A stretch of DNA of 64,000 nt, from the NCBI RefSeq assembly GCF_963675635.1, contig NZ_OY776488.1, forward strand, positions 2,438,001-2,502,000, given 5' to 3'. Numbering within the stretch: position 1 is the stretch's first letter; each line of letters starts with the position of its first letter. This document shows positions 39,853 through 48,880 of the stretch, one piece after another. Source of the stretch: an uncultured Pseudodesulfovibrio sp. (lineage in GTDB: Bacteria; Desulfobacterota; Desulfovibrionia; Desulfovibrionales; Desulfovibrionaceae). Made by a program: the position numbers and the translations under genes. The notes under the pieces are model-generated. The model had not been told where the DNA came from. It made no database searches and saw nothing but the letters and a program-made list of their open reading frames with translations.

Positions 39853-42800
39853 TCAATAATCGTCATACAGCTTTGAAATTCCATCAAAGCCCGTTTGCAT
39901 AAGCCGATCCTGGACATTTACCACTCTACTAATCAAATCAGGATCATCAGTCTCATCAGCTTCGATAAGTATTTCACGAAGTACGATTGGAATATCTTCT
40001 CTTGCTCCGTAGAGTCTGGTATCTGCGCCACACTCTTCATAAGTGTCTGCCATCGCCTCTAAATACTCTAAGTTTTGAATCGGATCATTTTTCGCTTGGG
40101 CATGAAGCCATCTGTGAAAGCTAAAAATACCAGGGCTGCCCGAAACCTTTGGCAAAGCTTTTAGGTATGAAAATACTAGGTCACGACCAACCATGTTCCT
40201 TTTCTTTGAATCTTCACGGAAGACACTTCCAAAGCTTCGCATGACAGACTCTGTCAGACTGCATTCTGCAAAAATTCTAGACAACGCGTTCCGGCACCTC
40301 GTTGAAACGTCTTCGATATAAAGGTTGTGGGCTAGATTTGTAACAGCTCCTTGCATAGCTTTTTCAGGAGATTTTGTTATTCGAGAAAAATACTTCTCTT
40401 CATCAACAATGTCAGACAAATACATCAATGTAATAATTTTACCTGCGACCTCTAGCCCTTCTTCCGATTCGCTTCCAAGCAGTTTGTCAACATACTGATA
40501 TACTTCCTCTGCTTGATCACGATAGTTATAATAAAAACATCGTTCAGCTGCCCACCATTTATCGATATCTAATCGGTCCATCGCCGCCAAGAAGAAGCCC
40601 CATGATGGTTCAGGATTTTTATAAATCAGGAATGGCAGGTGTCTTAGAAAAGTAATTAAAGTTGATTCGTCTGCATCATGGACGTATCTCCCCAATAGCT
40701 TATCAACCTTTGGCAAGAGGTCCCACTCATTTTCGACACAAACTTCGGCTAAACGGATCAGGGCCTCAGCCCCATCCTCAATGGCATATTTCTTATCCTT
40801 GCTTACGGTTCCAACACGACTATAAAAATCCTTATGATTCTTAAAAAGGCGCTCTGCATCGGATTGATCATCCACAACATCTATCCCCGCTCTCAGCAGA
40901 GAACTCGTGCACCCCAAATCATCCCACACAACCGCATTCCGTTCCAATCCAACTAGAACTAGCTTTCGGAGTTCCTCTTTGGGGATTGAATCCTCAACAG
41001 GCTTCCAGTCATTTTGTGCTGAAGACATATTTCCATGTAGATATCGAACGTGATGAGCTAGCCCTGTATAAATTTCATGGACGAACTTCGTATCTAAGCC
41101 TTCTTTTTGGATTAAAGGGAGCAATTTTAGCATAGACTTTGGGCATAGAGATGCCGCCTCCCGAAAACCCCAAAGAGCTTCTCTTTTGCCCCCAGACAAA
41201 CGATCAGCCATAGACTCAAAGCCAACTTCTTCATTGTAATGTCGAACAAGTTTCATTGCCCAGGAGGCTGAGAGTTGACACAGCATCTGATGCTCAAACG
41301 GCTGCCTAACCGCCCCCCCACTTGACCATATTTGAGGTGAAGGGTGTTGATACCCAAAAGCACACTTAAACCTATCTATAAAGGCTTGAGCGCCCTTCGT
41401 TCGCCATATATTTGGAATCCAAACGAGGTAGTCATAGCGCCTTCGATTGACCCAATCTGGTACGCTCCCTTCATCCCCTTCTTCAGCGTACAACTCCATT
41501 ACAAGAGTTTGGTTCTCCGCTGCCACTTCCTCACTGAGCAAATGATACGTTGAGTTGGCTAAGCTTCCTAACTCGAACTCAATCCTCCCGAATCTCAGTA
41601 ATTCTTTATCAGTCAGGAGTGATGTAATCCCATCACTGTTCTTTTCTGGATTCTCTTTATAACAAAGGGTCAGCAGGTACATAAATCCAAACTCTCGGGC
41701 ACCACGAATTCTTAACTCATTGTCCCTCCACCAAGTAGTGTTGTGACGGGCATGGACCTTAAGGGCAGACTCAACATAAGACAGCAATATGTTAATCCCG
41801 TCAGCGGAGTACATCTCTCGGCTGTTGTGGGTGTATCTCCAAGAAGAATCCATGAGGAAATAGTCTGAAAATGAATGAAGATCAGACAGACGTCCCTCTT
41901 TCTTGCTCCATCCAATCAAAGAGTCCATAACAAGCCCCAGCAAAAGCTCCGACTTTAGTAATCGTTTTTTTAAGAATTGAGCATCATGAAAATCATGCTC
42001 ATCGCAACGAAGCTCTTTTTCCCCGTATCGACTAGGCCCCTCATCAGGCACTTTTTTTATTATGTAAGACCATAGCAGCTCGTCGCCTTGATTTGTTGCA
42101 TCTATCCACAAGCTCAGTGGCTTCCCAATGAAATCTCGTTCAAACCCTTCAGCAGAGACTAAACGCTCAAGGAGCCCTCCAACTCCCTCTGTAGTCCATT
42201 TCTTAAGATCGCCTAGATGGATGCTTGTATTGTAGGCTTGATTCGCTTTGTCTGAACTATTGTCATACAAACCAATCCACATCTTGATGACACGTTCAGG
42301 ATATTTCTCAACCCAAACAGTTAACCTTTGGGTTACAATCTGCTCCCATACATTTCGATCTTTCTGCCCAACAAAGATTGAGAGCAACCTTTGCTCAATC
42401 ATATCCAGCCAACTCACATCTTGAACAGCGTACAGACATCTCCTAAACAGGTCAGGGTGATCATTAAGAAGCCACCGGACAAGCGACCAATCCTTCTCAT
42501 CGACTGACATTTCTGCAAACGATTCAACAAGCAGCCGTTTTAAATGGTAGGCAATTTTATCATCTGAAAGTGTTTTTCTGAACTCCCTGCTAAAGCGGGT
42601 TCGATCCACAACCCTCAAATGTCCAAAAAAGGCTCGGACGACAGGACGAACAAAAGGAAGTGGGGGGTGGTTATGAATGAAATCAACCAGCCCTTCGCCG
42701 TTAGTAATACTGCCTCGGACAAGTAAATTTTCAACAAGTGTCTGGTGTGAAAATGCTATCACCCCAGGCTGCTGTTCAATCAAAATTCCTTGACTGATTA

Positions 42801-44376
42801 ATCTCCGACTTAACTCTGCTTCCGATGAAATCGTTACCGTTGGCAATGAACAACACCGGCTTTTCATCATTTCCTTTGCCATGTGATGCAACAAATCGAT
42901 TGCACGCGTTCCTAGCAGAGAATCCTTTTCGACATACTCAACGAGATAACGATCAAATAAATCCCAAGCATTCTGAATACCTAGATAGGTCTTTGACTCA
43001 ACTAATTTTTTAAACAAAGCCAGATGTTGAGGCACACAAATCAAAGACCGGAAACTCTCGCTAATCTCCGAGTCATCAACACTCCATTTGTCCATAAGGG
43101 GCCGAACAACAATTTCATAATCAAATGGAGCTATTTTGATAATCTTATTCCAGTCGCGATCTCTAAGCTGTGGATCATATTGTCGGTCGAATTCCCTGCA
43201 AGCAGCGACTACAGTAGTTTTATCAACCAAGCTCAGCCGATCAATAATACTAAGGAGAACCTTGAAAGCCCCGTGGCTTCTGCTCAAAGAAAGGACGTCT
43301 AATGAGTCAACGACAACAACCACTTTTCGATACTCTGCTAACCGTGCACACTGCCCTACAATACCTTCTGGCAACCCCATACGAACAAGATCGTCTTCTG
43401 AGTTTGCATCCGAGAACTGATCGCCTTTGATAAACAAAAGTCCGACTGAGGGGTCCTTTTCGAGTTGATCTACCAAGTCTAACAGCAGACATGTCTTTCC
43501 ACATCCGGGCAGACTGGTTACAAGAATGGTTCTTTTGTCATCCTCAACTGAATCCATCACTTCGGCTAGTTCGGGCTGTTCAACTTTTACCCCATCAATT
43601 GTTCGCCCCCATGCCCGCCCAATCCTCGATGCAGAACGAAAGCTTTCAAGTATATCGGCTTCAGAACGTATAGGAGCTGCTTCAAGATTATGCTCTTTCA
43701 ATGTTGCGAGGAAACTCAATCGATTGAGAAAATATGGAGTTCCAGGAAGACTTGCCGCATGTTTGGCTATCAATCTTTCAAGCACATTCTTTACGGTCTT
43801 GGCTTGAGGGAAATACCCTTTTAAATCCAACAAGTTCCTTGATGCCCAGTCTTGGTTAGAGTCAAAAAAAAGCATTTTGGCCATTGCAAACGTTTTTTTC
43901 AATGAAGATGCGGTAATTTTAGGCGAGATAATACTCGTCAAGGATTTAAGTGGGGCTAAAAGTGTCTTGGGAGCTGACTTGTTGAAGGCGGTGTAAGAAC
44001 CGAACTTACGAACCCCTTCTGTTAATTTGTGCAAATTCCCAAAAGGAGAGCGGGAATAAAACCAAATCTCAGCATCCGGGGTCAATTCATGCTGTTTTTG
44101 AGCCTTAACTAGCTCTTCTTTCAACACATCATCGTTGAAACGCCAAGACTGATACTTAGGCTGATTCTTCTTCGCCTGGATGAACTTTTTTCGTCCATCC
44201 TTATAGCTTATGACAATATCATCAATTGGGATTTCTTGTTCGAGATCAGGAATACCCGTTGAGTCGACTTGAACAAAATTAATTTCTTCATCCCGATACA
44301 AACTGATTAGCCAATGAAGGGCTACCTGTAATTCGAATTCATCCCCTTGAGAGGACGTTTTTCCTGCGATACTCAT
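39853..44376 (-). CDS. Giant Cap4/DUF4297-like nuclease plus STAND NTPase, putative defence protein
   Basis: A 1507-residue protein. Residues 1-100 look like a PD-(D/E)xK nuclease of the Cap4/DUF4297 type (SQGDEFELQVALHWLIS, then the DDIVIS Asp at 52-53 and FIQAKK with Gln67-Lys69). A STAND-like ATPase follows: Walker A SLPGCGKT at 288-295, Walker B VVVVVDSLD at 352-360 and the AACREFD sensor region. The last about 1000 residues are helical and may be a sensor of repeats. This nuclease-STAND-repeat order is that of Avs (AVAST) defence proteins. Two upstream genes at 12- and 22-base spacing make an operon. Confidence 0.7.
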   Translation of the reverse strand: MSIAGKTSSQGDEFELQVALHWLISLYRDEEINFVQVDSTGIPDLEQEIPIDDIVISYKDGRKKFIQAKKNQPKYQSWRFNDDVLKEELVKAQKQHELTPDAEIWFYSRSPFGNLHKLTEGVRKFGSYTAFNKSAPKTLLAPLKSLTSIISPKITASSLKKTFAMAKMLFFDSNQDWASRNLLDLKGYFPQAKTVKNVLERLIAKHAASLPGTPYFLNRLSFLATLKEHNLEAAPIRSEADILESFRSASRIGRAWGRTIDGVKVEQPELAEVMDSVEDDKRTILVTSLPGCGKTCLLLDLVDQLEKDPSVGLLFIKGDQFSDANSEDDLVRMGLPEGIVGQCARLAEYRKVVVVVDSLDVLSLSRSHGAFKVLLSIIDRLSLVDKTTVVAACREFDRQYDPQLRDRDWNKIIKIAPFDYEIVVRPLMDKWSVDDSEISESFRSLICVPQHLALFKKLVESKTYLGIQNAWDLFDRYLVEYVEKDSLLGTRAIDLLHHMAKEMMKSRCCSLPTVTISSEAELSRRLISQGILIEQQPGVIAFSHQTLVENLLVRGSITNGEGLVDFIHNHPPLPFVRPVVRAFFGHLRVVDRTRFSREFRKTLSDDKIAYHLKRLLVESFAEMSVDEKDWSLVRWLLNDHPDLFRRCLYAVQDVSWLDMIEQRLLSIFVGQKDRNVWEQIVTQRLTVWVEKYPERVIKMWIGLYDNSSDKANQAYNTSIHLGDLKKWTTEGVGGLLERLVSAEGFERDFIGKPLSLWIDATNQGDELLWSYIIKKVPDEGPSRYGEKELRCDEHDFHDAQFLKKRLLKSELLLGLVMDSLIGWSKKEGRLSDLHSFSDYFLMDSSWRYTHNSREMYSADGINILLSYVESALKVHARHNTTWWRDNELRIRGAREFGFMYLLTLCYKENPEKNSDGITSLLTDKELLRFGRIEFELGSLANSTYHLLSEEVAAENQTLVMELYAEEGDEGSVPDWVNRRRYDYLVWIPNIWRTKGAQAFIDRFKCAFGYQHPSPQIWSSGGAVRQPFEHQMLCQLSASWAMKLVRHYNEEVGFESMADRLSGGKREALWGFREAASLCPKSMLKLLPLIQKEGLDTKFVHEIYTGLAHHVRYLHGNMSSAQNDWKPVEDSIPKEELRKLVLVGLERNAVVWDDLGCTSSLLRAGIDVVDDQSDAERLFKNHKDFYSRVGTVSKDKKYAIEDGAEALIRLAEVCVENEWDLLPKVDKLLGRYVHDADESTLITFLRHLPFLIYKNPEPSWGFFLAAMDRLDIDKWWAAERCFYYNYRDQAEEVYQYVDKLLGSESEEGLEVAGKIITLMYLSDIVDEEKYFSRITKSPEKAMQGAVTNLAHNLYIEDVSTRCRNALSRIFAECSLTESVMRSFGSVFREDSKKRNMVGRDLVFSYLKALPKVSGSPGIFSFHRWLHAQAKNDPIQNLEYLEAMADTYEECGADTRLYGAREDIPIVLREILIEADETDDPDLISRVVNVQDRLMQTGFDGISKLYDDY

Positions 44377-44398
44377 GAATTATCTCTTAACAAAAGAA

Positions 44399-44701
44399 CT
44401 AATCGTCATCCGCCACTGAACCATACATGTGGCTAACTAAAGTATCTACGACATCATTCACAGCATCGTCCTCATCATCTAACAGCTCACTTACCGCAGA
44501 TCCCAGTACCTCATAGAGTTCTTCTGCAGTTTCCGCTGCTCCCTCCAAGGTGATATCTTCCTCAGTCTTAAAAACTTCAATTGAACATTCCCCGTTAGAG
44601 CAAGAAATTTCCATTTCCCCTTTCCCACTCGCCCGAAAGGAAAAATACCCGTCTTCATCTATAAACTCGGAAAGCCATTCCAAAGCTAATTCATAATCCA
44701 T
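44399..44701 (-). CDS. Very acidic small protein of the putative defence operon
   Basis: A 100-residue protein with far more Asp and Glu than Lys and Arg, including EELYEVLGSAVSELLDDEDD and a VADDD end. No domain was recognised; it might mimic DNA or act as a modulator of the neighbouring nuclease. It starts 12 bases after the pentapeptide gene and ends 22 bases before the giant NTPase gene. Its operon position is the main clue. Confidence 0.6.
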   Translation of the reverse strand: MDYELALEWLSEFIDEDGYFSFRASGKGEMEISCSNGECSIEVFKTEEDITLEGAAETAEELYEVLGSAVSELLDDEDDAVNDVVDTLVSHMYGSVADDD

Positions 44702-44713
44702 GGCTACCTACTC

Positions 44714-46141
44714 TTATCTTCGAAGTTTGTTGCGAACCGCAAAGCTAAACAATGTTGCCTGAAGCGCTACTATGATGGGCCAGCCATACGAAGCGATCTT
44801 CTCAATCGTATTGAAGTTATCTGAATCAACGTGTTTTGCGAAAGGCAAAAAAGCCCTCGAGTCAGCTAGCAGTTCAAAGAATCGCCCCCAATCGACAGAT
44901 GAAGTTAGACCTGTTTGGAACAAATCGTTAATGCCTAGAACTACAAATGGCAAAAGCGCAAACAGTACTAATAGCCACATTGCGATCACTGGAGACTCGC
45001 CATAACCACTCAGCCACTTGTAAACCAACAAATAGGACCTAAGGGTTTTGGTACCCTTTTCTGTTCGCAACCTTTTACGTTGAATCTCTTTCTCAAAGTA
45101 GTGACGATCTGAAGCCAGTACTTCATCGCTTTCATCACGGGCGTTCTTTTTAAGACGGCGGAACAAGTCTTCAAGAACATATGAATTTGGAGGTTTGTAA
45201 ACCTTCATCCTCTTGCCCGACTTTGTTGGCAAAGGTGAAGGTCGTCGACCTTGCTCTTCAAAAGCGAAAAAACCACCGTCGTCAACCTTACGTGCGTCAT
45301 ATATACATCTACGCCGTTCGAATATTGGCCAATTACAAGCACTAAACCTAAACGACTCTATAGGGGCGTGTTTCAAAAAGCTGCGCCTCAAATCAGCTTC
45401 TTTAAAAAAAGCGATACTCCCTGGACACATATGAGAATAATCCGCGTCTACAAAGTGTGTTTCGACAAAATGAACAGATTTCGCGAATTCACAATTTAAA
45501 AAAGAACTACGCCCAGAACTACCTCCACCAATGAAATACACGTGCTCTTTAAAGTAAGCTTTGTCGAATCTTACTCTCTCAAATTCGGTTCTTTCGAACC
45601 GAGCTTCCTTCTCAAAAATACACTTTGCGAATGCAGTACTTCCGTTAAAAACCGTCTGGACGAAAAGCACATCGTCAGAAAACGTTGCGTTCCAGAAATC
45701 CGCACCACTTTGGAACGTCGCCTTCTTGAAATCGACAAGCCCTGAAAAAAACACTCGGTTTAGAGTTGACCTTTGGTTAAAGGTCACACCGCGAAAATTG
45801 GCTTTTTTGAAAAATGATGCACCCTGAAAATTTGCACGCCCTTTGAAAGTAACCCCTTTGAAAGAAACTTCACCATGAAATTCTGCAGAGCTAAGGTCCA
45901 TCGGCGGAAGCTCTTTAAGAAACGAAAAGGAAATGTCATGCGGGAATATAGTTCCTCTCAAATCACATGTGTCACCTTCGGGCGTAGACTTAATTTTAGA
46001 GAATAGTGCGTCCTCAAATTTGTCAGCCCCCGATGGCTTTGAAGGAGCGTGATAGATGCAGTACGAACGAGCAAGATCCCAATGTACAATTTCTTCTTCT
46101 GCACACCATCCATCGTATTTTTTCCCTGTACTGCAAACCAT
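44714..46141 (-). CDS. Pentapeptide-repeat protein with two membrane helices
   Basis: A 475-residue protein. Residues 1-55 are a Cys-containing head (VCSTGKKYDGWCAEEEIVHW). Residues about 80-270 are pentapeptide-like repeats with A/F-rich central positions (FKGRANFQGASFFKKANFRG, then FNQRSTLNRVFFSG). A charged helical linker leads to membrane helices near 384-404 and 453-470. The first gene of the minus-strand operon with the acidic protein and the nuclease-NTPase. Pentapeptide proteins with membrane domains occur in defence and channel contexts. Function is inferred. Confidence 0.65.
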   Translation of the reverse strand: MVCSTGKKYDGWCAEEEIVHWDLARSYCIYHAPSKPSGADKFEDALFSKIKSTPEGDTCDLRGTIFPHDISFSFLKELPPMDLSSAEFHGEVSFKGVTFKGRANFQGASFFKKANFRGVTFNQRSTLNRVFFSGLVDFKKATFQSGADFWNATFSDDVLFVQTVFNGSTAFAKCIFEKEARFERTEFERVRFDKAYFKEHVYFIGGGSSGRSSFLNCEFAKSVHFVETHFVDADYSHMCPGSIAFFKEADLRRSFLKHAPIESFRFSACNWPIFERRRCIYDARKVDDGGFFAFEEQGRRPSPLPTKSGKRMKVYKPPNSYVLEDLFRRLKKNARDESDEVLASDRHYFEKEIQRKRLRTEKGTKTLRSYLLVYKWLSGYGESPVIAMWLLVLFALLPFVVLGINDLFQTGLTSSVDWGRFFELLADSRAFLPFAKHVDSDNFNTIEKIASYGWPIIVALQATLFSFAVRNKLRR

Positions 46142-46411
46142 ATAGGCTTCCGTGTGTTTTGATCCTGTTTTCAGCTAGCTATATGCAACCAACACCTCTC
46201 CGTTGCAGCATGTTGATATCACATGATTACTCGAGATGCGAATTGATGCATACATTGACGATTTTCGGCCACAAAGGATACTTTTCATTGCATAACAACT
46301 CGGTTTGCTGGGTAAAATTAGCGGAACCGTTTCAGCCTATGGATACGCTAAAGCTGACTGTTTTCGGTTGATCAGCAACGCTGGGATATTTCCCTGAAGT
46401 ATCAGATAACT

Positions 46412-46850
46412 CCGGTCAAAGACCGGCGGCTTTTGGTCACTAAGCCGAACCCATGTGACCAGACCATGAAAAAGGATCATGAGAATCCTATGATGGCGGA
46501 GTTGTAAAGCAACTCGACAGGGACTGACCACCCTTATGAAATAATGCTTTTTCCAAGCCGCCCAAGGCGTGAAGGCAGGGAAAAATGAATTGGTATGCTT
46601 CCGTCTCTTTATCCGCACAGGAGAAAGAGACGGAAGCCGGGACACCATACCACCGCTGCTCGTCCGATAGGATGAGAAAACTATGGCCGAACTACGCGGC
46701 GGCCACGCCTCCTCCAAGGCACGCCTTGGTTGCATGACCACCCCACAGCTCTCCACTCGGAGACTACGCTCAAGAGCTTAGCTGGATGCAGGGGGAGCAT
46801 TAGCCAGATGTAAGCCACGGCTTGCGTATCTGCGATGCAATTGGTTTTTA
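46412..46850 (+). ncRNA. Hairpin-packed non-coding leader, candidate structured RNA
   Basis: The gap 46142-46875 has no good gene but at least eight stem-loops in order: CCGGTC/GACCGG (46412-46426), GGTCAC/GTGACC (46435-46460), AGGAT/ATCCT, GAGTTG/CAACTC, a 13-bp stem (46598-46610 with 46624-46636) enclosed by GGTATG/CATACC (46592-46651), CCAAGG-CACG-CCTTGG, CTGG-ATGC with GCAT and CCAG (46782-46807), and AAGC-CACG-GCTT. Two loops are the same CACG. The end abuts the AGGAGG of a recombinase. Whether it works as RNA or folded DNA is unknown. The first part (46142-46410) is AT rich and shows nothing. Confidence 0.4.
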
Positions 46851-46875
46851 CACTTACCGCACTAGGAGGCTTATT

Positions 46876-47679
46876 ATGGACCTGAAATACCAAGCTGCAA
46901 AATTACTAGGCAAAAACCGTCGTGCTGGCGTCCTCACCCAGCAAAAAAATGCCGGACAAATAAAACGCTTATGTGATCTCATTCAAAAAAAGTATGGACT
47001 TCAAAACTTACGAAACCTGAAAACCAAACACATAGAAGGCGTCTTCAATGACATGAGCAAAGAAGGTTTGAGTCCTTCGACAAGAGCGGCTTATGGGACC
47101 GCCGCACGCCGCATTGCGGAGGCAATCGGCAAACAAAACATTGTTGCCAGAAGCAACAAAGAGCTTGGCGTTTCCAGGGCTGGCGACAGGATTAAGCCTG
47201 TGACTGCGGACATGGAGGAAATCAGAAATATTACTGAACAACTGTACGAGAAAGAAGAATGGCTTGGCTTAGCTTCTAAAATGCGAATTGAATTTGGTCT
47301 CAGAGCCAAGGAGTCTCTTTTATCCCATGAAATTAACAATGGTGCTTTAGTCGTCAAAGGAAGCAAGGGCGGACGCCCAAGAAAGGTACCGATTAGGAAT
47401 GAAGCCCAGCGCGAACTGATCAAGCGGGTACATACCCATATCGAACGAGAAGAGAAAAACACTCTTGTCCCAACAGACCTGTCGCTTAAGCAGGGCCTGA
47501 AAAAACAAGCCAACGCTTTGCACCGAATCGGAGCTACTAAAGAAAATAATGCCCATGCTCATGCCGCGAGGCACAAGTATGCTCAATCGCTGGCTGAGTT
47601 AGGAACAAGCAGGACAGACATCTCCGAAGAATTAGGACATGGGAGAGAGGAAGTGGTTTCACACTATATTCCAAAATAA
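46876..47679 (+). CDS. Second tyrosine recombinase (Integrase_1-like)
   Basis: A 267-residue protein with start at 46876 after AGGAGG. Residues 1-90 form an N-terminal core-binding domain (KLLGKNRRAGVLTQQKNAGQ). Catalytic parts are RIEFGLRAKESLLSHEI (Arg), KGSKGGRPRKVPIRN (Lys), HAHAARHKYAQ (HxxR) and LGHGREEVVSHYI (His, Tyr). It resembles the short recombinases of the Integrase_1 group rather than a canonical phage integrase. It follows the hairpin-rich leader and ends in a terminator. Confidence 0.75.
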   Translation: MDLKYQAAKLLGKNRRAGVLTQQKNAGQIKRLCDLIQKKYGLQNLRNLKTKHIEGVFNDMSKEGLSPSTRAAYGTAARRIAEAIGKQNIVARSNKELGVSRAGDRIKPVTADMEEIRNITEQLYEKEEWLGLASKMRIEFGLRAKESLLSHEINNGALVVKGSKGGRPRKVPIRNEAQRELIKRVHTHIEREEKNTLVPTDLSLKQGLKKQANALHRIGATKENNAHAHAARHKYAQSLAELGTSRTDISEELGHGREEVVSHYIPK

Positions 47680-47709
47680 AGAAGCCAGCGTTTGCTGGCT
47701 TCTTTATTT
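47674..47709. terminator. Perfect 16-bp bidirectional terminator
   Basis: AAATAAAGAAGCCAGC (47674-47689) pairs with GCTGGCTTCTTTATTT (47694-47709) across GTTT. The stop codon of the recombinase lies in the left arm. A T-rich flank appears on both strands, so it serves both the recombinase and the convergent NYN gene. Confidence 0.8.
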
Positions 47710-47718
47710 AAGGTTTAT

Positions 47719-48432
47719 TTACCTAATAACCTCTTTTACCCACTCTTCCTTTTTCTCCAAATCACTGAACCAAAACCCTTTGAGGCTTTTCAACAACTCA
47801 ACCAGAGATGCACATTGGGTTCGCTCTTTCCAATCAGGTTGAAAATGATCAAAATACCTTTCGGCATCAGACACCAACGACCGTCCTTTTTTCTTAAACG
47901 ATACAGCCAATGCTTCGCGCGCCAGAATCAACAATTCGCACCTTTCCCTGGCTGTCCAACGAGTCTCATTGGGCACATATTCCATGCCCTTCAGGTCATA
48001 ATAACAATCGCATTTAGAACGATTCGCTTTCAACATTTTGCCATGGCGGAAGACAACGAAGGCTCGCCCACCTAAACGGACATATCTACCCGCTTTTAAA
48101 TACCCGTTATCCGACGAAGGGACGACTATCACATTCGCTTCACCGGCTCCTTCAACTCGGCCAATCCATTGACGTATGCAATCATCAACCGCTTGATCCC
48201 CAGCCTCTTCCACTTCAACGCCTACCAGCTTAATTCCAAGACTTAAGGCGGTCTGTTCAAGTTTCTTATTCGGTTCACCTTCAGGCCAAAAGGCATAGGC
48301 TATGACCTTATCTCCAAGCCCCATTGCCTTTGCTATGATTCCTTCGAAGGATGCCACTGATTGTGCATCGAAAAATACTGCAACGATTAGGCGCAGCCCC
48401 AGCAGAGTCTTGTTGAGACGATATTTAAACAT
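47719..48432 (-). CDS. NYN-domain (PIN-like) putative RNase
   Basis: A 237-residue protein. The N-terminal half reads as a NYN domain: IVAVFFDAQSVASFEG (first Asp), then GDKVIAYAFWPEGEPNKKLE, AGDQAVDDCIRQW (second Asp pair) and VIVVPSSDNGYLKAGRYVR (SSD in place of SGDSDF). This is the acidic cluster of metal-dependent RNases. The C-terminal half is basic and helical. It overlaps the AlpA-like gene by one base (TAATG), so they form a two-gene operon. Confidence 0.6.
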   Translation of the reverse strand: MFKYRLNKTLLGLRLIVAVFFDAQSVASFEGIIAKAMGLGDKVIAYAFWPEGEPNKKLEQTALSLGIKLVGVEVEEAGDQAVDDCIRQWIGRVEGAGEANVIVVPSSDNGYLKAGRYVRLGGRAFVVFRHGKMLKANRSKCDCYYDLKGMEYVPNETRWTARERCELLILAREALAVSFKKKGRSLVSDAERYFDHFQPDWKERTQCASLVELLKSLKGFWFSDLEKKEEWVKEVIR

Positions 48433-48701
48433 TATATCCTCTCCTTACCTTGCTGAGTGAAAGACTTACGAGGACGGCCTTTTGTTCTGGCACTACCTTT
48501 TCCAAGCTCGGCTGCTTCAGTCTCCTTCATGGCAATAAATTTTTCAATCGTATCAATACTCCACGCCAACCTTCTCCCCAAATAAATGGGTCTCGGTACG
48601 GCTTGAAAGTTCTTGCGTTGCAGGTGGGACCGAATGGAACTTACGGACACATCCCCCAGGATTTCAGACAGTTCTTTAATAAAAACAATGCGTTTCTTCA
48701 T
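48432..48701 (-). CDS. AlpA-like DNA-binding/excisionase protein
   Basis: An 89-residue protein with MKKRIVFIKELSEILGDVSV, then a short HTH and the YLGRRLAWSIDTIEKFIAMK wing. This is the AlpA/excisionase layout. It is the first gene of the pair with the NYN protein and is divergent from the zinc-binding gene at 48881. AlpA proteins commonly regulate excision of integrated elements. Confidence 0.75.
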   Translation of the reverse strand: MKKRIVFIKELSEILGDVSVSSIRSHLQRKNFQAVPRPIYLGRRLAWSIDTIEKFIAMKETEAAELGKGSARTKGRPRKSFTQQGKERI

Positions 48702-48880
48702 TTCGCCTCCTTGGCGTTGTTAGATGAGAAACGCGGTGCACCGCGTCGCTTTAGCTGCTTACTGAAGCCACTTGTTGAAGCGAATCGCTGAAATCAGACT
48801 GCCTGAATTGACTGAAGAGTACTTAGATGGCAAAATGTTGCCACTTCGATAGATAAAACTCTTTATTGGAGCCATTTAAT

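Noticed and set aside
46412..46875. Group II intron or retron
   Set aside because: No reverse transcriptase gene is present and no domain V-like motif or GTGYG 5' end was seen.
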